From Chrysoperla carnea (taxonomy: Eukaryota; Arthropoda; Insecta; Neuroptera; Chrysopidae), in contig NC_058339.1 of the NCBI RefSeq assembly GCF_905475395.1, positions 7,138,001-7,202,000 of the forward strand: 64,000 nt of DNA. The letters run 5' to 3'. The notes below the pieces were generated by a model, which was not told the origin of the DNA, made no database searches, and was given only the letters and a program-made list of their open reading frames with translations. Positions 31,417-43,749 of the stretch are shown here, piece after piece. Position 1 is the stretch's first letter. Every line of letters begins with the position of its first letter. Both the position numbers and the translations under genes were made by a program.

Positions 31417-32349
31417 ATGTCTAACCGTTCAAATTTTGAATTGAATATTCCTTTAATTATCAAGGAAGAAGAAATAATAGAACAACATTTACATTCTGAA
31501 ATGATAATTAAAGACGAAATATTAGAAGAGAATACTTCATGTGAACGAATTTATACTGAAGCAAGTTCTCTCTCATATTGTGTTACTGATGATAATACAA
31601 TTAAAACAACAGAAAATTTCGAAGAAAATACTCATAAGAAAGAGTATAATGGAGAAGATCAATTTTCATGTGATTTATGCAACAAATCATTTATATGCAA
31701 AGGCAACTTAGTTAATCATAAACGCATACATGTTGAAAACAAAAATGAACAAGGTAAAATAACAAAATCATATTCGTGCGACTTGTGTGAAAAAGAATTT
31801 ACCACGAATGGTAATTTAAATGAACATAAACGAGTTCATACTGGTTTAAAACCATTTCTTTGTGATCTTTGTGATATGAAATTTGTAAATAAAAGTTATT
31901 TAGCTAAGCATAAACGAGTACATACGGGAGAAAAGCCATATTCATGTAATGATTGTGAAAAAACATTTTCTCGACATGATAGTTTACTTGTACATAAGAG
32001 AATGCATACTGGTGAGAAACCATTTTCATGTGATACATGTAACAAAACATTTACACGTAAAGATAGTTTAATTGTGCATAAACGAAATCATACTGGAGAG
32101 AAACCATTTTCATGTAACGATTGTGATAAGACATTCACGCTCAAAACTGCTTTAGTTAAACATCAACGATTACATACCGGAGAAAAGCCATATGTTTGTG
32201 ATGTCTGTGATAAAAGTTATACGCGTTCAGATAGTTTAAGTGAACATAAGAGATTACATACTGGTGAAAAATTATGCACTTGTAATATTTGTTACAAAAT
32301 ATTTACGAAACAAAGTAATTTAATTAAACATCAAAAGTTACATCGTTGA
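31417..32349 (+). CDS. C2H2 zinc-finger protein, 8 fingers
   Basis: 310 aa from the chosen start MSNRSNFELN, which aligns with the starts of the two larger paralogs. An upstream in-frame ATG at 31306 would add 37 residues without any resemblance to them. The acidic N-terminus has IKEE and IKDE motifs like the paralogs. Eight C2H2 fingers follow (FSCDLCNKSF to CTCNICYKIF) with TGEKPF linkers. It is a shorter family member with its own set of fingers. The gene ends at HR-stop, but a further finger is encoded directly downstream in another frame. Confidence 0.9.
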   Translation: MSNRSNFELNIPLIIKEEEIIEQHLHSEMIIKDEILEENTSCERIYTEASSLSYCVTDDNTIKTTENFEENTHKKEYNGEDQFSCDLCNKSFICKGNLVNHKRIHVENKNEQGKITKSYSCDLCEKEFTTNGNLNEHKRVHTGLKPFLCDLCDMKFVNKSYLAKHKRVHTGEKPYSCNDCEKTFSRHDSLLVHKRMHTGEKPFSCDTCNKTFTRKDSLIVHKRNHTGEKPFSCNDCDKTFTLKTALVKHQRLHTGEKPYVCDVCDKSYTRSDSLSEHKRLHTGEKLCTCNICYKIFTKQSNLIKHQKLHR

Positions 32350-32452
32350 AGAAAAACATTCGATCAAACAACCATTTTCATGTAATGCTTGTGATAAAAC
32401 ATTCACTCTTCAACGTTATTTGACAAGACACAAGCGAATTCATACGAATTGA
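32348..32452 (+). pseudogene. Frameshifted extra C2H2 finger downstream of the 8-finger gene
   Basis: In the +1 frame relative to the preceding ORF, the DNA encodes FSCNACDKTFTLQRYLTRHK followed by RIHTN and a stop. This is a clean C2H2 finger, so the gene probably once ended with a ninth finger. A one-base length change near the current stop removed it from the product. Confidence 0.8.
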
Positions 32453-32719
32453 AAAAAGTGAGTGATCAAAATTTGTACATTCTTCTTCAATAAAATATCT
32501 TATTATAAATTTTAGACTAAGAGTTTAAAGTCCTTTGATTTAGAATTAGATTTTTGATTTATTAAATAATAAAAAGTTTAATTATTTATTAGTTTATTTA
32601 ATTAGTTATTATTTGTCATATTCTATAGACGTATGCTCTTTGTAAAGAACATTGTTATTTGACAGTTGTGTATCACAGACTTGTACTAAAATAGACTGTC
32701 AAACAGCAACAAGGTTCCT

Positions 32720-32975
32720 TACATGAAGGTTATAAAGAAGGAGAACGATCGCAATAGAAAATATTGTCCCCAATATTTTGAAAAAATAAGTGAGGCGCTG
32801 GGATCGCTAAGTTATATCATTAAATGTAGGCTGTTGTGCGCTAATATACTACTTACCGACGACAGCGCGGCTGGTGGCTGAAAATGAACTATAAATTCTA
32901 CAAATTTTCAGGGACAGGTGCGCTAATGCTTTAGTACATAGCGATCGTTCTCCTTCTTTATAACTTTCATGGTTC
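32720..32975. repeat. Foldback element of about 250 bp
   Basis: GTTATAAAGAAGGAGAACGA (TCGC) on the left is mirrored by (GCGA)TCGTTCTCCTTCTTTATAAC on the right, with partly matching outer flanks (GGTTCCTTACATGAAG; CTTTCATGGTTCC). Non-coding loop of about 190 bp. Confidence 0.75.
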
Positions 32976-33720
32976 CTTATTACAAAGGGCATATATTTTA
33001 TACCATGTATATATGAAATATACATAGTATATTAAGTTCAGTCCAAAGTTTGCAACGCCTAAAAAATTGATGCTATGAAAAAAAAATTTGGTATAGGTGT
33101 TCATAGAATCACCTAATTAGTCCATTTCCGGTTGCCTGTCCGTCTGTCTGTCAACACGATAACTCAAAAACGAAAAGAGATATCAAGATGAAATTTTTAT
33201 AGCCTACTCAGGACGTAAAAAGTGAGGTCGTAGGACTCTTTTTGTAAACCGTTAGAGATTGAACAAAAGTTTAAATGTAAAAAATGTTCTTTATAAAAAA
33301 ATAAACAACTTTTGTTTAAAACATTTTTTTTTGTAAACATCACTGTTTAGCTACGAAGGCGCTTATTAGGTGCAAATTTAATAGCATGCATTAATATGGG
33401 AATATCAGTGTGTGTAGCTATTTAAAAGTGGATATGTTTTTTTATTTACGTGACATCAGAAAACGAACGATTGCTTCATCAACACTGTCTATACATGGTA
33501 TTTCAACAATTAACTCAGTCAATTGTTTGTTTTCACTTGTTCAATCTAAGTTTAATATACAAGGTGTTCTGTAATTCACTACAAAATTCTTGACTTCCTA
33601 AATAAAGATGCACGAAAAAGTAATTTATAAAGTTTGGATCTGAGACCTAATTTCCGAGATAATTAACCAAATCAATTAATAAATTTATCCAATTATAGAG
33701 CACATTATATTATTTGTCTC
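32976..33720. repeat. AT-rich spacer with a dispersed-repeat phrase
   Basis: Near 33118-33200 lies TTCCGGTTGCCTGTCCGTC, then a GATAACTCAAAAACGAAAAG phrase and AAATTTTTATAGCC. I recognise this wording from abundant insect repeats but found no second copy here. AAGGTGTTCTGTAATTCACT near 33559 echoes 6524. No gene was seen. Confidence 0.35.
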
Positions 33721-34198
33721 ACCAAATTTCGATCTGAGAAGATCGAAAACAAAAAATTACTTAGAAATAGAAGAATGTCTTTATCGTGACTCGGTGGAGT
33801 TTAATAAAAATTTTAAAAAAGTGAGATAGATAACTTGATAATTAAATGCAACGATAAAGACAACAAATACTGCTGTCTTTTTCGTTGTATTAAATTATCC
33901 ATATCACTTTTTAAAATTTTTATTAAACCCAACCCAGTAACTTGTGTATTATTGCATATCATAGTAATTACTGGGTAGGGTTTAATTAAAATTTAAAAAA
34001 GTGATAATTTGATAATTTAATACAACAAAAAGACAGCAATATTTGCTGTCTTTATTGTTGCATTTAATTATCAACTTATCTCACTATTCAAAAATTTTTA
34101 TTTAACTTCACCCGATACGAGTCGCGATAAATACATTATTCTATTTCTAATTGATTTTTGGTTTTCGATCTTCTCAAATCGAAATTTGGTAAAGTGCT
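33721..34198. repeat. Large palindromic foldback (about 480 bp)
   Basis: CCAAATTTCGATCTGAGAAG and ATCGAAAAC on the left are mirrored by GTTTTCGATCTTCTCAAATC and GAAATTTGG on the right. The inner part contains four facing copies of GACAGCAATATTTGCTGTC-like words and two GATAATT..AAT.CAAC.A.AA.GACA blocks. The centre is near 33960. Almost the whole unit is arm, with very little loop. Non-coding. Confidence 0.8.
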
Positions 34199-34597
34199 CT
34201 TCCGTTCGTTTTTATAAGCTTATTTAGGAAGTCAAGAGTTCTGCAGATGGCACTAGCACTACTTGTACTTACCATTTTTGAAGGCCAATTAAAATATTCA
34301 AATTCTAATCAGATAAATTCTGCCAACTGGTGATAATCATTCGCACAGGAAGTCGACCCGTTTAGATTACCAGGTTACTTACCATTTATCAATAGAACAT
34401 TTTGTACATTGAAACTAGTTAGCGGTAAAAGTATTATTTAAGAATATTAAACAAATACTTTTCTATATATTTCTCGAATTTCATTTAAAGACAGGACTTA
34501 GAAAGTTACCCTAAGTTAAAAAAAAATATGAAACTTGAATAAAAATTTTATAAAATATTCCTGTAATCCATATAACCTAGAAAAAAAAGAAAAAACA

Positions 34598-35200
34598 GCC
34601 ATTCTGCTTAAAAAATTCAAGTAAAGATTTTTTACCTGGATTATTTTTATTAGGCTGCAAGAAATTACCTATGGAAAGTTCATTGCAAAACCATGAGCGA
34701 ACAAAAATTTATTCAAGGTTGAAGGCTCGGAAATAGATTTTCCAAACTCTTAACTAATAATTTTATGTCAGTTTTTAGCTATTGTAAAATTTGTGAGTTA
34801 ATTTAACATAATAAAGAGTCTAAACAAAATATCCGTTGAAGCAATAGTTCTCGAAATATTTGCATGAAAAAAATATTTTTAACTTATAAAATATTTTTTT
34901 TCTATTTTTCGTGTGTTAGAGTAAGCGACTTACTCAGTTAAATATTTCGAAAACTATTGCCTTTACGGATATTTTGTAAAGAACCTTTTTAATATAAAAT
35001 TAACTAAATATAAATAGCTAAAACTGCCATAAACTTAATAGTTTAAGAGATACTTGAAATAAACCTTTTTACGCGACGTTTGACCTTGAATAATTTTTTT
35101 GTCGCGTGATTTTGCAATGGACTTATCATGGACAGGTCATTTCTTGCATTTGAATTAAGATAGATAATCCTAGTGAAAAAACTTGGATTTTTTAAGCAGA
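34598..35200. repeat. Second large foldback (about 600 bp)
   Basis: CTGCTTAAAAAATTCAAGT and ATTGCAAAACCATGAGCGAA on the left mirror ATTTTTTAAGCAG and CGCGTGATTTTGCAAT on the right, with inner arms AATATCCGTTGAAGCAATAG against CTATTGCCTTTACGGATATT. The centre is near 34890. Non-coding, with arms diverged by roughly a tenth by eye. Confidence 0.78.
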
Positions 35201-35205
35201 ACCTG

Positions 35206-36149
35206 TACATTATTTAGAAGTTTTAAATATGGCAAAATACTTTTGAGAGTAATGCTTTTTCAGAATTAATCAGTAAAATTTAAAATATTTCAGATTTTTT
35301 AAAAATTAATTACTGTTTTTTTTTTATCATATTTAATACTTCTCTTAAGGAATATACAAACCTGCCAGGATGAGGTTATGAGTAAAAAAAATATTCATAT
35401 TTATATTTTATACATTTTTTTATTTTACTTTATTTCTTTTGATAAATAACTATAAAAAATATTCATATTTAATATTGAATTTTATTATATAAAATTATAT
35501 ATATATATATATATATCTAATATTTAAATATTTACTTCCATATACATATCCAATCTGTTTTTTATTCTTCATATGAATGAAGAATTTTCAAAACATTTAC
35601 TAACGCACAATTTTTGTTATGGAAAAAACATTTAGTTAATACTTTTTCGTCAATATTATTATATTTTTCTTCATCAAAATCCCACAAATTTTCTATGTTG
35701 TAAACATTAATCCTCTGTATCATACTGTAGACTACAGGCAACATACCGTTTGGAATACTACCAAATGTATAATTATTATTTTATATGAAAATAATTCAAT
35801 GTATCTTATAGCTAACATTCTGAACTATCAAAAAAACAAGACTAGATGACGTTACGTGTCGCAAAATTTAATTTTTTTTTCAACGGACAGTATTTTTGAA
35901 AAGTGCTCTTCGGCTGCGAGTTTAATAAATAAAAATTTATATTTTTACAAGTGTTTTTGTTATTTTTTTTGTTTGATTGAAGAGGTAAGTGTTTGAACTT
36001 TATTATTTAGTATTATTTCTGACAAGATTTTATATTTTTACGAGTGTTATTACACGATTACAGTTTGTTGCCCGTAACATTAGACGAACAGCGTAGTTTT
36101 TTTTATAAATTTACATACACTATTTACAGATGTTATTATTAGTTTCAGA
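35206..36149. other. Spacer before the first piggyBac ORF
   Basis: Starts with a copy of CTGTACATTATTTAGAAGTT (also at 6371). It contains a (TA)n run at about 35490-35515 and a short minus-strand ORF (35562-35744) without recognisable content. A possible 5' UTR intron of the piggyBac gene runs from GTAAGTG near 35984 to TTTACAG near 36129. No terminal repeat of that element could be fixed here. Confidence 0.4.
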
Positions 36150-38078
36150 ATGTCTCATAAGCGTTCTATTAGTGATAAAGACATTGCTGCTATTCTGGGT
36201 GCAGATAGTGATGATGACTTGGATTTCGATGATGACAGTCTGGAAGACCCCGACTTTGCACTAGATTTCAGTGATTTTGAGGATATAGTTTCAGAGATGG
36301 ATATTGATGAAAATATTGAAAATTCTCCGTCACAAGAAATAATTGACCAAACTAACAATTTAGAAATGGATATTGGTATTGAAAATGCTCCGTCACGAGA
36401 AATAATTGACCAAACCAACAATTTAGAAATGGATATTGGTATTGAAAATGCTCCGTCACGAGAAATAAGTGGCCAAGGGCAACCCACCAAGAAACAACCC
36501 GTTAAAGAAAAGTTACCAAAACTGAACTTGAAATGGAAAAAAAAGAATATTGAATTGAGTGAACAGCAGCTCATGTTCACAGGAAAAAAGACCCTAGGTT
36601 CTGATCTACTTCAGTTGGACACACCAATACAATTCTTTTTCCATTTATTTTCCCTAGGACTTATAAAGAAAATTTCTGAAAAGACTAATTTGTACATTGT
36701 ACAGAAAGATCCCAATAGTACTTTTCGGGTGTCAGAGGAAGATATCAGGCAATTCATCGGTGTGGCATATATAATGTCTCTTGTACAGTTACCTAGAGTT
36801 ACGAATCACTGGAATCCTGTACTTGGAACACCTCTAATAAAGGAGACCATTAGTTTAAACAAGTTTGAAAAAATTCGACAGTCTGTGCATTTCAATGACA
36901 ACAATAAGAATCTTCCTAGAGAACATCCTGACCATGATCAGATATATAAAATACGCCCACTAGTGGAATCTTTGAATGAGGCTTATAGCAAAGTCCCAAT
37001 TGAAGAACACCTTTCTGTGGACGAGCAAATGTGCTCGACTAAATCACGGAACACGTTGAAGAGGTACAACCCCAACAAACCCCACAAATGGGGCTATAAA
37101 GTTTATGTGTTGAGTGGTGTTTCAGGCTTTGCATATAAGACAGAAATTGAAACCGGGAAGGAAAATATCGTTTTAAATGGAGAGCCAGACTTAGGTGCAT
37201 CATCTAACGTTGTCATCAGATTAGCTCGTATGATTCCAAGGCACCAGAATTTTAGGATTTATTTCGATAATTATTTTACGTCCCTTCGTTTATTGGAATA
37301 TCTAGCCATGGAAGGCATTCTCAGTATGGGTACTATTAGAAGGAATAGGATTCCGGATTGTAAGCTGTTATCTGAAAAGATAATGGTGAAAAAGGAAAGA
37401 GGTTATTCGGAAGAATATGTAGCCGATGTCAACGGAATCGATGTTTCAACTGTTGCATGGAAGGACAATAAAGTTGTCACCCTGGCGTCTACCTTTGCTG
37501 GTCAGAAACCCGAAACTGATGTTCGTAGATGGGATAAACACAGTTCAAAATACATAAATATAAAGCGACCCAATGTGGTAGGAGAATATAATCGGCATAT
37601 GGGTGGTGTTGACCTCCTTGACAGCATTATGGGCATTTACAAGATACGTTTGAGAAGCAAACGGTGGCCAATGCGTCTGTTTTACCATTACCTAGATTTA
37701 ACGATGGCCAATGCTTGGATTTTTTATAAAAGAGTCACTAAATACAAAGATCCAAAATCAGCTTGCTTATCATCTGCAGATTTTCGTTTGGAGGTTGCTG
37801 TGACCCTCTGTAAACTGGGTACAAAACCTAGTACATCTACTCGGCGATCACTGGAAAAAGAGATCCAAGCAAAAAAGCACAATGGACCTGCTCAACATGT
37901 GCCTCCAAAAGCGGTTCGCCAAGACCAGATTGGGCACTGGCCACAATGGTCTGATAAAAAAATCAGATGCAAACTTCCAAAGTGCGTAGGATTTACCCAT
38001 AACGTTTGTGAAAAATGCGGTGTCGCATTATGTTACACAAAAACTAAAAATTGTTTTAAAAACTTTCATTTATCGTAA
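36150..38078 (+). CDS. piggyBac-family transposase, open reading frame whole
   Basis: 642 aa, longer than the average piggyBac transposase of about 600. The acidic N-terminus contains a 21-codon direct repeat (NNLEMDIGIENAPSREI, 63-bp step). The DDD catalytic triad is present: D291 (SVDEQMC), D373 (YFDNYFTS) and D488 (HMGGVDLLDS). The insertion-domain words PNKPHKWGYKV are typical. The C-terminal cysteine-rich cross-brace is complete (CKLPKCVGFTHNVCEKCG, then CYTKTKNC). No stop or frameshift was seen, so the protein could be active or co-opted. Terminal repeats and TTAA duplication could not be located with confidence, so I cannot say whether the element is mobile. Confidence 0.93.
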   Translation: MSHKRSISDKDIAAILGADSDDDLDFDDDSLEDPDFALDFSDFEDIVSEMDIDENIENSPSQEIIDQTNNLEMDIGIENAPSREIIDQTNNLEMDIGIENAPSREISGQGQPTKKQPVKEKLPKLNLKWKKKNIELSEQQLMFTGKKTLGSDLLQLDTPIQFFFHLFSLGLIKKISEKTNLYIVQKDPNSTFRVSEEDIRQFIGVAYIMSLVQLPRVTNHWNPVLGTPLIKETISLNKFEKIRQSVHFNDNNKNLPREHPDHDQIYKIRPLVESLNEAYSKVPIEEHLSVDEQMCSTKSRNTLKRYNPNKPHKWGYKVYVLSGVSGFAYKTEIETGKENIVLNGEPDLGASSNVVIRLARMIPRHQNFRIYFDNYFTSLRLLEYLAMEGILSMGTIRRNRIPDCKLLSEKIMVKKERGYSEEYVADVNGIDVSTVAWKDNKVVTLASTFAGQKPETDVRRWDKHSSKYINIKRPNVVGEYNRHMGGVDLLDSIMGIYKIRLRSKRWPMRLFYHYLDLTMANAWIFYKRVTKYKDPKSACLSSADFRLEVAVTLCKLGTKPSTSTRRSLEKEIQAKKHNGPAQHVPPKAVRQDQIGHWPQWSDKKIRCKLPKCVGFTHNVCEKCGVALCYTKTKNCFKNFHLS

Positions 38079-38207
38079 ATTGTTAATATACGATAAATTT
38101 TGTCCACTAACCTCAGTGTTGCCTGTGGCCAACACTCCCTATTTTTGAAATTTTTTCAATAAATATTCAAAATATAGAAAAATTAAAAAAATACGTATAT
38201 TTTATTT

Positions 38208-38513
38208 TTATGTCATTATGTCAAATCCATAGATATTTCTAAAAAAAATTTTCATGAGTGATAGAGGGTTAATTTTAAATAAATGCTCACACCATTTCAC
38301 TTTTTCTTCTCCTTTAACCGAAATTTTACCATACTCTTCTTTTAGAATATCACCAACAATTTGTCTAACATCCTTGAAATATGCAGTACCACTTTCCCAT
38401 TTGAGACCATGATGGTATTTACTAAGCCAGTTATTTGATGATTGTGATTTTGCATCTAGATATTCCCATTTATAGGGAGGTTCGATTATGAAATGTAATA
38501 CTGGGTGGGCCAT
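38208..38513 (-). CDS. Unrecognised 101-codon ORF
   Basis: MAHPVLHFIIEPPYKWEYLD and onward is unlike random AT-rich translation, with W, G, E and K in ordinary proportions, yet it matches nothing I know. Its start codon lies inside the GGGTGGGCCAT string that may be the edge of the neighbouring DD41D element, so it may be a host or transposon fragment cut by that insertion. Whether it is expressed is unclear. Confidence 0.35.
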   Translation of the reverse strand: MAHPVLHFIIEPPYKWEYLDAKSQSSNNWLSKYHHGLKWESGTAYFKDVRQIVGDILKEEYGKISVKGEEKVKWCEHLFKINPLSLMKIFFRNIYGFDIMT

Positions 38514-39640
38514 CTGTTAGTTTTTTTTTTTTAATTATTGATTTCAATGTTGAAACACAGGTGTCATTATTTGATTTTCTGGCATATGTCAAGTTAGTCT
38601 ATGGCAAACTTAGTCATGAATTCATTATCTACGCAAGAACGCATTTTAATTATCCAAACTTATTACGAAAAAGGCCGGTCTATAAAAGTTACATTTCGCA
38701 AACTTCGTGAATATTTCGGTCAGCATAAACGTCCTACAGAGTCTGGAATTCGCAAAATTGTTCAACGTTTTGAGAAATCTGGTTCCGTGGAAGGTCGTAC
38801 AGCATATCAACATGCTCGTCCAGTTCGTACTCCTGAAAATGTAGCCTCTGTAAGTGCAAGTGTCCGTGAAAGGCCATCAACGTCAACCAGGCATCGTTCA
38901 CAAGAATTGAACATTTCCCGAAGCACTTTGCGTCGCATTTTACATGATGATCTTCATTTGTATCCATACAAGATTCAATTAACACAATAGTTGAAGCCAC
39001 AAGACCACTGTCAACGCCGTAATTTTGTCGTTTGGATGCTTGAAAGAGAAGAGGGTTTTTCTTCAAAAATCATCTTCTCAGATGAGGCTCATTTTCATCC
39101 AAATGGACATGTCAACAAGCAAAATTGTAGGATTTGGAGTTCAGAAAATCCTCACAATATTCACGAAGAACCACTCCATGCTGAAAAAGTCACTGTTTGG
39201 TGCGGATTATGGGCTGGCGGTGTCATTGGACCTTTCTTCTTCGAAAATGAACGTGAAAAGGCCGTCACGGTGAATTCTGAGCGTTATCGGGGTATGTTGA
39301 CTGATTATTTATGGCCAAAACTTGATGAATTGAATGTCAACGACCTTTGGTTCCAACAAGATGGGGCCACACCACACGTAACACGTGAAACAATGGGCCT
39401 ATTGCGATCGAAATTCGGTGAACGCCTAATTTCCCGTAATGCCGTTGTGAATTGGCCGGCAAGATCATGTGATTTGACACCGCTTGATTATTTTCTTTGG
39501 GGTTATTTGAAAGGAAAAGTGTATGCCAATATCCCACGGACGATTCAAGACCTCAAACGCAACATTCGACATGAAGTGTGAGTAATATGTTGCAAAATTT
39601 GCAAAAAACTATAAAAACACATAGTGCCAACTTAACATGA
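38497..39640 (+). mobile_element. Mariner-superfamily element with DD41D spacing (rosa-like), defective
   Basis: The transposase frame runs 38601-39581 with one in-frame TAG at 38988-38990, just after the N-terminal helix-turn-helix half. Catalytic residues are present: FSDEAHF, then QQDGATPH, then DLTPLDYFLWG. I count 41 residues between the second and third Asp, which matches the DD41D (rosa) group, not DD34D mariner. The C-terminus stops early at NIRHEV compared with relatives, which usually run on for 30 or more residues. The left edge may be at the GGGTGGGCCATCTG string. No right terminal repeat was found, so the 3' end is probably lost. Confidence 0.85.
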
Positions 39641-39983
39641 GTTGATTTGACATTTTATGAATTTGTAAGCATTTTACAAAAATTTAAAATATCTATCATT
39701 CGTTAAAATACATTTCATTCGATCAGTTCGTAAAAAGTATTTTAAAAAAATAATCTGACATTCGTGTATATTTCGTTAAGTTAAGTTAAGTTTGAAGACA
39801 ATCGTTAATAATATTTTAAAGATATTTTTTTAAGTTTAGTTTCTGTAATTGATAAGTGTTTCTTTAGTTGTTAGTTTATAGTTTAAAAGACATTTTTATA
39901 ATTTTAAATATATTTTTAAAATAGTTTTAAGGACAATTTTCATAGTTTTAAGTTAAGAACATTTTTACAAACTAATTTTTAAT

Positions 39984-41696
<1,713 letters not shown>

Positions 41697-42370
41697 AGTG
41701 ATGAAAGAAATTAGCAAATTTTTTGGATAATATTTAAATTTTTACAAAATATTATCCAAAAAAATTGTTAATTAACGATGTTTCTTATCCTTTGTATTTT
41801 TTTTTTTTATGTATATAAATAAATATTAATACCAACATTTTATTTTTCTGCATATTTAATTTTCTTTTTTAGCGTAAAAAAATTTAATTTTTTGAACTTG
41901 TATTTTATTTCAAAGAGTTTATAAATAAAAATTGAAAATATTTGGTGTGATTGTAGGGAATGTTTTTTTTCTGTGTGTTGGTATGGTTGCTTGTCAGTTT
42001 ATTTCTTAAACCTTAATTATTAAATCCATAAAAATTAAATGAACGTTTTTTGCTAGTTTTTATTAAAAAAATTAAACGCTAAAGGGGTTAAGTAATGTAA
42101 GTGAGCATTAAGAAGAGATTTTTGGAAATCCATCCCCTAAGGGAATTGAATTTAATTAATTAAAAATGGATGTATATGGGAATTGTATGTTAAAAATTTT
42201 TTTTCGGAATTTGATGAAACACAGTAGATGGGGTAATTTTGATCCAAAAAGTATAAAAATCCAGTTAATTTAATGATTGGATGCAGAGTTTCTGAGATAT
42301 CGCAATATTTGGATCGATTTTAGCTCGTATTTCAAAAACTATTCGATCAGTCAACAAATACATCCGATTT
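41697..42370. other. AT-rich spacer
   Basis: Probable 3' flank of the decayed piggyBac up to about 42088, then AT-rich DNA. No gene, RNA or clear repeat was recognised. Confidence 0.45.
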
Positions 42371-43455
42371 TTGTACTTTTTGGGTCAATGGAGTGATGGA
42401 TCGCGACGAAGAAAAAGATCAAAACAAGGAGGAGACGTTCCTAAATTGGCTAGAACTAATTTGGATCGACAATGTTACGATCCACAAACTTCTTCAATCA
42501 TTGATTCACTGTCAGAAGCAATTGGTGGAGAAGAAGGATTTAGCGGGCAAACGAATTTTATACCAACTGATACTTGTGATGAAGGAATTTATGAAAGGCC
42601 TACTGACGAAGTGCAAGAATCGAAAAAGTACATTGACCAAAATATCTTGGTTGGATTTCGAGAAAGAGCTCCGCGGCGAAGAATCATACACGACATTTTT
42701 AAGCGAGATATTACCGGTGACAGTGATAGAGATGTTAAACGAGTCGTACAACAACATTTCGCCGGAACAATGTTCATCGTCGCTGTCCACAACGACCACT
42801 ACCACATCTTGCACGACTGCACCTATCACAGCTACCAGTGCAGATGTGCAAGAATTAACAACTGGCCCACAGACAGATGCAATCGAACGGTTGTTTCAGC
42901 AAGGTCCTACACAATTGAACACTGGCGTAATACAACAGCATATCTTTATAAAGGCGAAAGGTCAATTGTCCACTGCGAGATCGCCGGGCGAACCTGCATA
43001 CGAAGTGGTCAAGTTAGATTTATACCCATTCAAGAACATTCGCAACAAGGAGAAGAAAGACTTTAGGAAGGAAGCGAGGATCAGAACTCAATTGAATATC
43101 TCCTCAATTGCGGACCCTCTACATCGGAAAATAGAGGAAATAATACTAATAATACTAATTGCCTAATAGTAGCCAATCGCATAAACGAAACGGAGAAAAC
43201 CATAGAAGAAAAGGAGATAAAATTCTAACATGGTTAAAGTTACACTTGTCTGCTCGATTGTCTCTAATTTTTAATACATCTATATACCATCAAAGCGAAT
43301 TTGTACATACATACAATAAATCTCATCCATTACTACAGACTGTTTCAAATATATTAGCAACACAAATAATGGATATGTCATTTAATGAATTATATGACTT
43401 TCACAATGAAGCAGAAATATGTATATTTAATGCTCCAAACGGCAATATTTCTGAA
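42371..43455 (+). pseudogene. Endogenous densovirus (Parvoviridae) NS1 fossil, left part
   Basis: Contains a HUH-nuclease-like HYHILHDC followed by a CRC motif, the arrangement found in densovirus NS1 replication proteins, and a following region up to the insertion point at 43455. The fossil continues beyond the 5.5-kb transposon, at 48977. It is broken, with several breaks in addition to the insertion. Its age is moderate, since long stretches remain readable. Confidence 0.75.
43452..43455. repeat. Left 4-bp target-site duplication (TGAA)
   Basis: TGAA directly before the left terminal repeat equals TGAA directly after the right terminal repeat (48977-48980). With both sides inside one viral fossil, the original insertion site is clear. 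Confidence 0.75.
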
Positions 43456-43749
43456 TAGTCCAGTCATTTTAGCTATTTTAAACCCCAATCTGCGGAAAAA
43501 TTGAGCTGAATTTTTGTATACACCTTTATTACGGCATTGTAATGAAGATGTGAAAAATCGACATTGATATCGTGCCGGCTAAAAAAGTTATAAAGGTCAA
43601 AAGGTCACGAAAATCAGTTTTTCGCAAATATCTCGCGATCTATTGCTCGGAGGTCAATACAGGTCATTATAAAAATTGTTTGTCGTGAAATTGTCTATAA
43701 AAAATGTCTCTTGCATTTTGCTGTAGAATTAACCGTTTTCGGAGTAGAG
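43456..43749 (+). repeat. Left terminal inverted repeat (about 294 bp)
   Basis: It is complementary to 48687-48976. Shared words include TAGTCCAGTCATTTTAG, ATCGTGCCGGCTAAAAAAGT, GATTTTCG.GACCTTTTGACC (as complement), GATCTATTGCTC and TTAACCGTTTTCGGAGTAGA. The two arms differ at scattered positions only. Confidence 0.9.

Noticed and set aside
36155-36580. 141-codon minus-strand ORF opposite the piggyBac start
   Set aside because: Shadow of the acidic repeat region of the transposase, with Ser/Ile-rich text that only mirrors it.
38262-38276. AGAGGGTTAA as right terminal repeat of the 36 kb piggyBac
   Set aside because: No matching TTAACCCTCT was found upstream of the ORF, and the word lies inside the minus-strand ORF. 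Not enough support.
42393-43166. Second long frame overlapping the densovirus left part
   Set aside because: Low-complexity Thr and Ile runs. Treated as part of the broken viral fossil rather than a separate gene, and I could not decide how much of it was ever viral protein.
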